The notes beneath the pieces were generated by a model. That model saw nothing but the letters and a program-made list of their open reading frames with translations, was not told the DNA's origin and made no database searches. A DNA stretch of 64,000 nt, taken from positions 2,294,001 to 2,358,000 of the forward strand of contig OZ246981.1 of the NCBI GenBank assembly GCA_965232455.1. The letters are read 5' to 3'. A program made the translations under genes and the position numbers. This DNA comes from JBFGFX01 sp965232455. GTDB taxonomy: Bacteria > Pseudomonadota > Gammaproteobacteria > Steroidobacterales > Woeseiaceae. Below are positions 1 to 7,472 of this stretch, one piece after another. How positions within the stretch are numbered: position 1 is the first letter of the stretch; each line of letters begins with the position of its first letter.

Positions 1-972
1 CAAGTACATTTCTGCCTGGGAGAGGTTCCCACTTTGCAGGTGCACTGCACCAAGCAGGGTCTGCGCCGGACGATAATCCGGCGCGCTTCGCAAAATACCC
101 TGCAGATTTTGCTGCGCCAGCGTCCAGTCACCGTCGATTAACGCAATTCGCGACGTCAGCATCACGGCATGAAAAGAATCCGGCGACAATGCCGCAAGCT
201 GGTCCACGGTATTACGTGCCTCGTCAGTCCGTTGCAGTGCCAATTGACTCTCGGCAAGGCCTGTCAATGCCATAGCGAGGCGGGTCACGTCGTTTTGTGC
301 AGTGGCAAGTTGGGCTGCGACTTCATAGTCGGCCTCCGCGCCTGCAAAGTTCCGCGATCTGAAATTCAGTTCGCCGGACGCAAGCCGGGCACGAACATTG
401 TCCGGAAAAGTGGCGATTGCATGGTCCAGAGTGCCGCGTGCCTGGGCGAAGTTCCCCTCGACCGCGAAGCTGGCGGCAATACCAAGCTGGGCGACTACGT
501 TGTCCGGCTGATCCTGCAATACGTCTGAGTAGAGCTCTCTAGCCGCTGCCGGCTGTCCCAGCCCAATGAACGCATCGCCGCGAACCAGCATCAAATCTAC
601 GCGGTGATCGCCTGATCCAGAATCGGCCCGTATTTCATCGACAACGTCCTGAAACTTGTCTTGTGCCACCAACGCTCTCGCGAGCGGCAATGCAACAACA
701 TCGAATCCAACGCCCAAATCCACGGCAAGACGCAGCTCTTTTTCCGCAGCGGCGCCATCTCCTACGGCGGCCGACACCCGGCCAAGCAGCAGTCGGGCAC
801 GTGCGTTCTCCGGGTCACCGCGCAATACGTCTTTTGCGTCGATAATAGCGGCACGATAGTCGCCATCGGCTAGCGCCTCTTCACCCCGCGCCAAACGATC
901 CTCGTTGTCCATCGCAAGACCGCACGCGGTCAGGAGCAGGGCCAACGGAATCAGGGTCATCGATTTCATCAT
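1..972 (-). CDS. prsT: PrsT-like TPR lipoprotein of the PEP-CTERM system (3' end cut off)
   Basis: The frame is open from ATG 972 to the window edge (324 codons visible, so the C-terminus is missing). Residues 1-17 form a lipoprotein signal (MMKSMTLIPLALLLTAC) with Cys17 as the lipidated residue. The rest is helical with repeated tetratricopeptide-like units (for example around 'RARLLLGRVSAAVGDGAAAE' and 'GNFAQARGTLDHAIATFPDN'). This matches the TPR lipoprotein family that accompanies PrsK and the EpsB-type sugar transferase in exosortase A loci; the family is thought to act in export or assembly of the polysaccharide at the envelope. Normally prsR lies between prsK and prsT; here it does not. 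The family call rests on architecture and neighbourhood. Confidence 0.8.
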   Translation of the reverse strand, partial: MMKSMTLIPLALLLTACGLAMDNEDRLARGEEALADGDYRAAIIDAKDVLRGDPENARARLLLGRVSAAVGDGAAAEKELRLAVDLGVGFDVVALPLARALVAQDKFQDVVDEIRADSGSGDHRVDLMLVRGDAFIGLGQPAAARELYSDVLQDQPDNVVAQLGIAASFAVEGNFAQARGTLDHAIATFPDNVRARLASGELNFRSRNFAGAEADYEVAAQLATAQNDVTRLAMALTGLAESQLALQRTDEARNTVDQLAALSPDSFHAVMLTSRIALIDGDWTLAQQNLQGILRSAPDYRPAQTLLGAVHLQSGNLSQAEMYL

Positions 973-1196
973 TCTGTCTTAGTCTCAATCGATACTTCGA
1001 TTGTATGCCGATCTTTTTGTTTTTTCAGCAGAAACTAGGCCGTACAGGGACACACACCGAGGCTTACGTCGTAGGTCCTCAGTCGCTGCTTGAAAAGGTG
1101 CTATGTCGTTGAGTTTACATCGTTTCTGAGGGAAATAGTCGGTGGAAGAGTATGGTGGCAGAGAATTGTGACGGCGGTCACATACCGCATCGGGCA

Positions 1197-1295
1197 CTGG
1201 AACCCATCTCAAACCAGATCGTAGCCGCGCCGGCGGCGATTTTTTCGCAAGCCCAGGCGCAACGCGGCTACGATCTGGTTTGAGATGGGTTCCAG
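1197..1295. repeat. 33-bp perfect inverted repeat with a 33-nt loop
   Basis: Arms 1197-1229 and 1263-1295 are exact reverse complements (left arm begins CTGGAACCCATCTCAAACC). They flank a 33-nt G+C-rich loop, 1230-1262. The inner end of the right arm starts exactly where the prsK-like fragment loses homology, so the palindrome marks a breakpoint. There is no T-run, so it is not a typical terminator. It could be a fold-back duplication made during repair, or the end of a small non-autonomous element. Confidence 0.9.
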
Positions 1296-1409
1296 GTTGC
1301 GAGCGAATTCCCGTACCTGGTACGCGCCGATGCCGATACCTTCGCCAGCTTTCGTGGAGTCGAACGGACGGAAAAGTCGCTCTCGAATAAACTCCTGCGT
1401 CATTCCCGC
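1293..1409 (-). pseudogene. prsK fragment (histidine kinase ATPase C-terminal part)
   Basis: The minus strand encodes a stretch containing 'FIRERLFRPFDSTK' and 'GIGIGAYQVREF'. It corresponds to 'FIRERLFRPFDSTKGTSGMG' and 'GIGAYQIKE' of the intact PrsK encoded at 5397-7451. Only about 36 residues remain, covering the G2-box region of the HATPase domain, with no upstream or downstream homology. It ends at the inverted repeat. It is a paralogous remnant, not an exact copy, because the residues differ at many positions. Confidence 0.75.
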
Positions 1410-1464
1410 TCTCTGGCGGGTGAGCTTCCTCGACGATGACCTGGGATAGCTGGATAATGAAAGG

Positions 1465-1482
1465 GGCCGGGTCGAACCCGGC
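1465..1482. other. G+C-rich hairpin
   Basis: GCCGGG-tcgaa-CCCGGC forms a six-pair stem with a five-base loop between the prsK fragment and the tRNA-like gene. On the minus strand it is followed by CCCCTTTC, a poor U-tract. It resembles a tRNA T-arm or a weak terminator; function unknown. Confidence 0.35.
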
Positions 1483-1567
1483 TTCTATCCGTTCATGCCG
1501 GACAAACGGTTAGCCACGTGTCCGGAACGAGGTGTAAACCATGTGACCGGTTAACACCCCTGAGAAA

Positions 1568-1643
1568 TGGTAGGCGCGGGTAGGATTCGAACCCCCGACC
1601 TCCGCTATGTTGTAGCAGCGCTCTACCCCTGAGCTACGCGCCT
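1568..1643 (-). tRNA. Degenerate tRNA-Val-like gene
   Basis: Read on the minus strand, 1643 to 1568 gives acceptor arms AGGCGCG/CGCGCCT closing perfectly, an encoded ACCA end, a proper D-arm (GCTC AGGGGTA GAGC) and the T-loop TTCGAAT. The anticodon loop reads ACAACAT: position 33 is C instead of the near-universal U, and the anticodon would be AAC (Val), unusual in bacteria, where Val is read by GAC and TAC. The T-stem carries a bulged extra A (CCTACC). These defects suggest a tRNA-Val(GAC)-derived pseudogene; a functional but odd tRNA cannot be excluded. A covariance-model score would decide. Confidence 0.7.
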
Positions 1644-1705
1644 TTAGTCTACGAGAAGATTCTATGAGATAAATGCTCGGCTGCCTATACTGGTTTCACA
1701 ATTCC

Positions 1706-1790
1706 TCAGCAATTCACCCAACGCGCCCCTTTACCCCAAAGCACAACTTCCACGGTCTGAAGAACAATCGTAATATCAAGGATTGGCGTC
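1706..1790 (-). pseudogene. EpsB-type sugar transferase C-terminal fragment
   Basis: The minus strand encodes LDITIVLQTVEVVLWGKGAR followed by a few residues and a stop at 1706-1708. This matches the C-terminus of the intact sugar transferase (DLVIILQTAEVVLWGKGAR). Only the last ~25 residues survive. Its upstream end abuts the wecB fragment on the opposite strand, so the whole body of the gene and the divergent promoter region have been deleted. Confidence 0.75.
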
Positions 1791-1893
1791 TTAAAGATCT
1801 CCGCATTCCTTGGCCAGACTTTCATTGGGGTGTCGGTAGCGGTTCACACGCCGAGCAAACCGGCGGCGCGATGATTGCTTGCGAGAAGGTCTG
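1790..1893 (+). pseudogene. UDP-GlcNAc 2-epimerase (wecB) fragment
   Basis: The plus strand encodes LKDLRIPWPDFHWG followed by GVGSGSHAEQTGGAMIACEK. This aligns with residues ~55-90 of the intact epimerase at 9200 (LKVPAPDFHLGVGSGSHAEQ, then TGGVMIAYEK). Homology stops after 'KVC'. Together with the two minus-strand fragments before it, this repeats the order prsK(-), sugar transferase(-), wecB(+) seen at 5.4-10.3 kb. Confidence 0.75.
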
Positions 1894-1994
1894 CTCCGTG
1901 GAGCACTGCCCCAACCTGCTGGAGACTGTCAAGACGAGCAATGCAATACCGGAGCGTCAATCGTGCAAGCAGTTGGCATCGCCTGGGAGGACAC

Positions 1995-3410
1995 TCATTG
2001 CCCGGCCGCCTTGCGCGCCGCAATTCCCACTATCGCGGCGTCGAGGCGTCTGATAGTCCTCTCCTGACCGACCAACTCCAGCGTCACATCGATAGGTGGC
2101 GACACTGGACCGCTCGTTACAGCAACGCGAATCGGCTGGCCCAGTTTTCCCATCTTGATCTCGAATTCTTCGGCTACCGCACCTATCGCCTCCACAATAG
2201 CCGGCCGCGTCCAGATCGGCAGACTTGCCAACCGATCGCGCACCGCCTGTAGCGGATCCAAGATAACCGGGCGCAGATGTTTTTTTGCTGCGTTTGGCTC
2301 AACCACTTCAAAGTCCTCGTAGCAATAGCGAGCGCTGGCCGCCATGTGCAGCAACGTGTCGGCGCGTTCGCGAAATCCCTCGGCAACAGCCACAGGGTCG
2401 GGCCCGTTGGCCGGGTTCAGGCCAGCCTGAATCAGGTAAGGCACCAGCAATCCACCGATTCGTTCGGCCGGCGCAGCCATGATGTGCTGCTGGTTGAGCC
2501 ACCGTAGTTTTTCGGGATTGAATGCGGAGGCGGATTGGTTGACCGCCGCCATATCGAAAAGGTTGATCATTTCCTCTATCGAAAAAATCTCCTGGTCGCC
2601 GTAAGACCAGCCCAGCCGCACAAGGTAATTCAACATCGCTTCCGGCAAGTATCCCTGTTCGCGATATTCGCGAATGTCCACCGCCCCATGGCGTTTGGAG
2701 AGTTTCGCGCCGTCCGGTCCAAGAATCATCGGCAGATGGGCAAACGCAGGTAGTTCAGCACCCAACGATGCAAACATATTGATTTGACGTGGCGTATTGT
2801 TCAGATGATCGTCACCACGGATGACATGTGTTATCCGCATATCGTAATCATCGACAACAACCGTAAAGTTGTAGGTTGGCGAGCCGTCTGATCGGGCAAT
2901 AATCAAATCGTCGAGTTGCGCATTCTCGAACACCACCCTGCCTCGAACCTGGTCATGGACCACAACCTCTCCGTCCCGCGGGTTCTTGAAACGAACGACG
3001 GGCTCGATTCCTTCACGCGGTTTCGTCCTGTTTCTGCAGCGACCGTCATAGCGAACCCGTTCACCTTTTTCCATCTGCTCGGCACGAAGCGCATCCAGCT
3101 CTTCGCGCGTGCAGTAACAATGGTAGGCCTTGCCCTCCTCAAGCCACCGCTCTTTGACCTCGCGGTAGCGATCGAAGCGGCGGGTCTGGAAGATCGGTCC
3201 TTCATCAGCATCCAACCCGAGCCATTCCAATCCTTGCAGAATGGCGTCGACGTTTTCCGGCGTTGATCGCTTACGGTCCGTATCCTCGATACGGAGAATA
3301 AACTGGCCGTCGTGATGGCGGGCATAAAGCCAGCAAAACAGCGCCGTGCGGATACTGCCAAGATGAAGGACGCCGGTTGGGCTGGGGGCAAATCGGGTTC
3401 GGACGGACAT
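1995..3410 (-). CDS. gltX: Glutamyl-tRNA synthetase
   Basis: A 471-residue class I aminoacyl-tRNA synthetase that charges tRNA-Glu in the cytoplasm. The N-terminus RFAPSPTGVLHLGSIRTALF contains the HIGH-type motif HLGS (residues 16-19). The Rossmann fold carries 'RIEDTD'. The KMSKS-type loop reads KLSKRHGA, followed by an all-helical anticodon-binding C-terminal half. Length is normal for the bacterial discriminating type. ATG 3410 is the natural start since the family begins a few residues before 'RFAPSPTG'. It is transcribed alone on the minus strand, upstream of the tRNA-like gene and the scrambled fragments. It is the one clear housekeeping gene of the window. Confidence 0.97.
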   Translation of the reverse strand: MSVRTRFAPSPTGVLHLGSIRTALFCWLYARHHDGQFILRIEDTDRKRSTPENVDAILQGLEWLGLDADEGPIFQTRRFDRYREVKERWLEEGKAYHCYCTREELDALRAEQMEKGERVRYDGRCRNRTKPREGIEPVVRFKNPRDGEVVVHDQVRGRVVFENAQLDDLIIARSDGSPTYNFTVVVDDYDMRITHVIRGDDHLNNTPRQINMFASLGAELPAFAHLPMILGPDGAKLSKRHGAVDIREYREQGYLPEAMLNYLVRLGWSYGDQEIFSIEEMINLFDMAAVNQSASAFNPEKLRWLNQQHIMAAPAERIGGLLVPYLIQAGLNPANGPDPVAVAEGFRERADTLLHMAASARYCYEDFEVVEPNAAKKHLRPVILDPLQAVRDRLASLPIWTRPAIVEAIGAVAEEFEIKMGKLGQPIRVAVTSGPVSPPIDVTLELVGQERTIRRLDAAIVGIAARKAAGQ

Positions 3411-4002
3411 CGGGCGCTTGGACCTCCTGGACGGCGCAAAAGTTTAGCAGACCGAGCAGGACGTTCGCCGATTTGAAACGGGCATCCCGGCCCACGGCCT
3501 CGAATTCAGAACTGCGCCCGCGGATACCAGCACTCCCCGAGCACTCATTCGTAATCGGCGAGAATCGCCGACACGCCCGTCAACCGCTGGTTACGTGCGC
3601 GGCCGATAGTAAGAAATCGTTTAGAATTCTTATGCTTATGAGACTACCAAAATCGATTGCAATACTCGGCGGCAAGCGACCTTTATCGCTGCGATTTCAA
3701 ACTAGGCCTGTCGTCCAAGACCCGCAAAAACCGCGGACTTGCGCAGATTCAATTTTTGAATTTGCGCAAATCGCGTTCGATACCCCCAAGTGCAGAATAC
3801 TTTTTTCTCGTGTAGGCAAACGCCGACAAGCTTTAACAAAAGCAATTACAAACACTTCGACGTGTTACATAAGACGGGGCATTAAAAAGTGTCCGAGAAT
3901 GGCGACACCACAACCATAATCAGTCGTTTATTTCCGGCAATGACGCTTTTAAAATCGGCGATCGAATTCATAGATTACTGATCTACTGATGTTTTTGCTT
4001 TG
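3411..4002. other. Gene-free stretch upstream of the sigma-54/riboswitch leader
   Basis: No frame here has credible protein features. The left side must contain the gltX promoter (minus). The middle (about 3610-3990) is A+T richer than its surroundings. No repeat or RNA gene is recognised. Confidence 0.5.
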
Positions 4003-4020
4003 TTGGCATGCGGCTTGCTT
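4003..4020 (+). promoter_or_regulatory. Sigma-54-type -24/-12 promoter
   Basis: TTGGCATGCGGCTTGCTT fits the RpoN consensus TGGCAC-N5-TTGCW with one mismatch, and has the invariant GG and GC ten bases apart. It lies on the strand of, and about 225 bases before, the riboswitch and the FN3 lipoprotein gene. A second site with the same layout precedes the PEP-CTERM gene. RpoN control of PEP-CTERM genes through PrsK/PrsR is established in other bacteria; use of this site is inferred. Confidence 0.6.
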
Positions 4021-4244
4021 TTGGTTTTGAGCGAATTTGGATTTCTGTATCGCTCTGGCTCACGGACACCTGAAATCGGTCACCAAGAGGCCACTTGGGA
4101 TGCTCTGTCAAGTACGCGTGAGGATGTTGCCATTGTCCGCGATGTGGCGTCTTCCAGGCGATGGCAAGGGCACCCCTTTTCAATTTGGCGAGTTATGGAA
4201 AACAGGTCCTTGCACGCAGACAGTTTATTGGTATAACGATGCTG

Positions 4245-4335
4245 AACTGAACAAGGGCAAACCTGCCGAAAGGCAGGGACGCAAAGCTTCCGGTCTACGG
4301 GTTTTACCTAGGACAGCGGGGCTGCCGGGGAACAA
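4245..4335 (+). promoter_or_regulatory. Cyclic di-GMP-I (GEMM) riboswitch
   Basis: The core is AAGGGCAAACCTGCC-GAAA-GGCAGGGACGCAAAGC, followed by a second helix opening with CCGGTCTA and closing with GGGGCTGCCGG. These are the diagnostic GEMM-I elements: the GGCAAACC strand, the GAAA tetraloop hairpin, the GACGCAAAGC joiner and its receptor helix. It lies about 160 bases before the lipoprotein start at 4498. I do not see a clear intrinsic terminator between them. A G+C hairpin at about 4459-4479 just before the ribosome-binding site could serve a translational switch. Confidence 0.9.
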
Positions 4336-4497
4336 GACGCGTCCTGCGTCGGAATGCTTCTTTCGAGCAGCTTCTGCACTGGTCAATCCCAAAGCCGAGC
4401 TTGGTCTTAGTGAAAAGTGGTGCATCGCCGCAAGGCGGGCGCCGTGCATAGGCAAATCGCCGGCTGTTTCCAGCCGGCCATATTGAGGAAGATGAGC

Positions 4498-5172
4498 ATG
4501 ACGAATCGCTTGGGCAACGCACGCCTCGTACTGACGCTAGTTGCAGCCTGTTTGACAACCGCAGGGTGCTTGACGAGCGGCGATAGCGAAGATTCTCCAG
4601 ACACTCCTGTCGACCCCGGACCTGATGCTACGAACAGAGCACCGACAATTTCGGGCAACCCGCCGCCGGCGGTTGTCGTCGGACAAAACTATTCCTTCAC
4701 GCCGAGTGCGTCCGATCCCGATGGCGACCAGTTAACTTTCGCGATTCAAGGCAAGCCGGCATGGGCCGAGTTCGATCCGGATACCGGCTCGCTATCAGGG
4801 CTCGCAACCATGGGCTCAGAGGGCTCGTATCCCAACATTTCGATCACCGTCAGTGACGGGGTTGCATCAGCCTCGCTTCCCAGTTTCGCAGTGGAAGTGA
4901 CACAGTCCGCTCTCGGATCGGTTACGTTGTCGTGGACTCCGCCAACGCAGAACGAAGACGGCTCGGCATTGGTCGATCTCGCCGGATACAACATCTACTA
5001 CGGCACCAGTCCTGGTAACTACGACACCACGATCCGCATCGATAACCCCGGCGTCGTTAATTATGTCGTCGAAAACCTGTCGCCAAACACCTATTATTTC
5101 GTAGCTACCGCTTTCAATTCCGGTAACGTCGAAAGCGATTTCTCCACGGGTGTCTCTACGGTTGTCAACTGA
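4498..5172 (+). CDS. Lipoprotein with Ig-like and fibronectin type III domains
   Basis: A 224-residue exported protein. The signal MTNRLGNARLVLTLVAACLT continues to a lipobox TAGC with Cys24. A low-complexity Asp/Pro linker follows. Then comes a putative Ig/cadherin-like domain (from 'NRAPTISGNPPPAVVVGQNY'; with SDPDGDQLTF and FDPDTGSLSG, the He_PIG pattern), and a fibronectin type III domain (from 'GSVTLSWTPPTQNEDGSAL' to the end; note LAGYNIYYG and TYYFVATAFN). ATG 4498 is chosen because GAGGAA at 4485-4490 is well spaced from it; ATG 4492 is too close. It is preceded by a c-di-GMP riboswitch and a sigma-54 site, so it is probably a surface or biofilm adhesin-like component made under c-di-GMP control. 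Confidence 0.85.
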   Translation: MTNRLGNARLVLTLVAACLTTAGCLTSGDSEDSPDTPVDPGPDATNRAPTISGNPPPAVVVGQNYSFTPSASDPDGDQLTFAIQGKPAWAEFDPDTGSLSGLATMGSEGSYPNISITVSDGVASASLPSFAVEVTQSALGSVTLSWTPPTQNEDGSALVDLAGYNIYYGTSPGNYDTTIRIDNPGVVNYVVENLSPNTYYFVATAFNSGNVESDFSTGVSTVVN

Positions 5173-5396
5173 GAATTATTAGTTTCCACGCGTAAATCGC
5201 CGGGTTGAGGATCTCAAGGATCATGCGACGCTGCGTGACGATGTCGCACTGTACGTCATGTTTTGATCCGTAACCAGCGAATATCGCCGCCGTATTTCGA
5301 GGGGCGGGGTATAATTAGTACCATTGACGCCAATAACCGTTTGGCCATGCACTGTCGCTTTTCGAGAGCGTCTGGTTCGCTACGTCGGTATCTGAT

Positions 5397-7451
5397 CTAA
5401 GCTTCTTCGGTTGCGAGTACCATCGAGACCCGCGTCCCGCGACCCGGTTCGCTGCTGACGTCCAAACGCCCGCCGGCCATTTGCACGGTTTCCTTGATCT
5501 GATATGCGCCAATACCCATCCCGGACGTACCCTTGGTGCTATCGAAGGGCCTGAAGAGCCGCTCCCTGATAAACGTCTCATCCATCCCCCGACCGGTATC
5601 GACGATAGCCACCGTACATTCCGCGCCATTGGCGACCACTTCGACGCGGACCGATCCGTCAACCGGTGTCGCATCCTGGGCATTGCGGATGCCATGATAG
5701 ACCGCCATCTGCAGCCGATCCCGGTTGGCGCGAACCCAAACCTGTTCGTCGCCGATCACGGCGCGCGGCACGGGCTGGCGATCTCCGCACTGCGAGACCG
5801 CCTGCATGACCAGCTTGCCCAGTTCCAGTCGCTGCGTTGGCTCCACCCGTGAGCTTTGCTGCAGCGTTTCGATGACCCGGCGCATCCGTGCCACACTTCC
5901 CTTGATCGTGTCTATGGCATCTTCAATAAACTCGGGCTTGTTTTTGTGCCTTTCCGCGTTTTCAACGACCAGAGACTGTTGAGCAATCAGATTCTTCAAG
6001 TCATGCATGATGTAAGCAGTTAGCTTGTTGAACGCTTCAAACTGCCGACTCTCCGCGAGCTCCTCGGTTGATATCTCCTGAGCGAGGTAACTGGCGATCT
6101 GTTTGCCCGCGGTCTTCAGCAGATCGCGGTCCTCGAAATTCAGTGCTTCCGGCGGTTCGGATTCCGATAGCGACACAAAGCCAAGCACTTCACCATCGTG
6201 TAGCAACGGCACCACAAACTCGAACTGTTGCAGATTGACGGCAAGCTCGGTGAGGTCCAATGTGGAATACCGGGCTGGATCGCGGTCGTATTCACTCCGT
6301 TCAATGACCCAACCGCATTTCTGTAGAAATTGCGGCAATGACGCATCGGCCGGGATACTGAGATCCACCTCCGGTGTATTCCAACTGGCCGCGCACGTGA
6401 ATGCTGAGCCATCTTCGGTGGCCAACCACAGCAGGCCGGACGGCGCGTTGACAATCCGTGCCAATGCCTTGAGACCTCGCTTCTTCAGCGGCAGACCTTC
6501 TTCCGGAGAAGTCAGCGTATCGATCAGCCGCAGCCATTCTTCCCGATAATCGTATTTGTTCTCATAGAAATGTTTGCTGATAAACACCCGCAGTTGCGCG
6601 CGCAGCCGTCCAGAGAACAGAAAAATGCCCAGTAACAAAAATGCGCCCGACGAAAAGATCAGCTGTGCGGCTGGTCCCCAGCCCCCCCCGGCGACGCGGA
6701 TGTAGTAGCCCACGAAACCGGCGAGCGTCAGATAAATGCCGGCGCCGAACAGCGTTGTGCTATAGAACACGATCTGACGGGACACGAATATGCCAACGGA
6801 CCAGGAGGGCGCCCGACGGGCGGCCACGGCCAGCAGCGGCACGCACATCGCGACGACAAATCCGCGCGCACCCCAGACAGCTTCGCTGACCTGTCCGACA
6901 AGTATCGCGTTGGAATACAGGAGCAGGTCGTAGGCGAATATACCGCCTAGCCCAAGGCACAGGTATTTCAGTCCCTTGAGCTGTGCCACGCGGGCGTTAC
7001 GATAAATGTGCTCAATGCCAACGAGCCCAAAGAGCGAGGCCAGTAGCGACCCGAATACAACCACGCTACCCATGCCGACATTCGTTCCGTGGGAGCGCCC
7101 GTAGATTTCCAGTCCGATGCCCGTAGCCAGCATGGCGACTACCCAAAAAACACCGCCAAACCGTACAAACCAGACCTGCGCTGTGCCTATTGCGCCGCTC
7201 AAAAGCGCTGCGAGAAACAGCAGCCACACACCGTCAAAAACGAATTCGAGAACGAAGACCCACGACAACGACAGACTGCCCGTTGCCGCGTCATAGGCGA
7301 GGCCAAGTCCCCAGATCGCCGAGATGACGGCGGCGATCAGCAGCACACCGCTGTGCGCGCGGCCACGGAACGTCGTCACGAGAAGTAACGCAAGGACCAA
7401 AAAAACCAGGCTGGCCAGGCCGTATCCGATCGATTGCAGGCTAGGGCTCAT
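5397..7451 (-). CDS. prsK: PEP-CTERM system histidine kinase PrsK
   Basis: A 684-residue membrane sensor kinase. The first ~285 residues contain roughly eight hydrophobic helices. A GAF-like domain (about 310-465) follows. The kinase core has the phosphoacceptor segment 'AYIMHDLKNLIAQQSLVVEN' and an HATPase domain with 'DTGRGMDETFIRERLFRPFD' and GMGIGAYQIKE. This architecture is that of PrsK, which with the sigma-54 response regulator PrsR controls PEP-CTERM genes. It starts 21 bases after the sugar transferase stop, so the two are likely cotranscribed. No prsR follows; downstream is a 224-base gap and the FN3 lipoprotein in the opposite direction. Confidence 0.92.
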   Translation of the reverse strand: MSPSLQSIGYGLASLVFLVLALLLVTTFRGRAHSGVLLIAAVISAIWGLGLAYDAATGSLSLSWVFVLEFVFDGVWLLFLAALLSGAIGTAQVWFVRFGGVFWVVAMLATGIGLEIYGRSHGTNVGMGSVVVFGSLLASLFGLVGIEHIYRNARVAQLKGLKYLCLGLGGIFAYDLLLYSNAILVGQVSEAVWGARGFVVAMCVPLLAVAARRAPSWSVGIFVSRQIVFYSTTLFGAGIYLTLAGFVGYYIRVAGGGWGPAAQLIFSSGAFLLLGIFLFSGRLRAQLRVFISKHFYENKYDYREEWLRLIDTLTSPEEGLPLKKRGLKALARIVNAPSGLLWLATEDGSAFTCAASWNTPEVDLSIPADASLPQFLQKCGWVIERSEYDRDPARYSTLDLTELAVNLQQFEFVVPLLHDGEVLGFVSLSESEPPEALNFEDRDLLKTAGKQIASYLAQEISTEELAESRQFEAFNKLTAYIMHDLKNLIAQQSLVVENAERHKNKPEFIEDAIDTIKGSVARMRRVIETLQQSSRVEPTQRLELGKLVMQAVSQCGDRQPVPRAVIGDEQVWVRANRDRLQMAVYHGIRNAQDATPVDGSVRVEVVANGAECTVAIVDTGRGMDETFIRERLFRPFDSTKGTSGMGIGAYQIKETVQMAGGRLDVSSEPGRGTRVSMVLATEEA

Positions 7452-7472
7452 AACTGGCGTCGGCGCCCGACC

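Noticed and set aside
169..1212. Plus- and minus-strand open frames across and just after prsT
   Set aside because: They are antisense shadows of the prsT frame, with Arg/Cys-rich composition and no motifs; the 985-1212 frame has no homology features either.
3377..3919. 180-codon plus-strand frame upstream of the FN3 lipoprotein
   Set aside because: Composition is unlike a protein (many Arg, Cys, Pro, no hydrophobic core pattern) and it begins antisense to gltX; treated as non-coding.
4336..4497. Intrinsic terminator as riboswitch expression platform
   Set aside because: Hairpins are present (for example GCCGGCTGTTTCCAGCCGGC at about 4460-4479) but no T-run follows, so a terminator was not called; a translational platform is only mentioned as possible.
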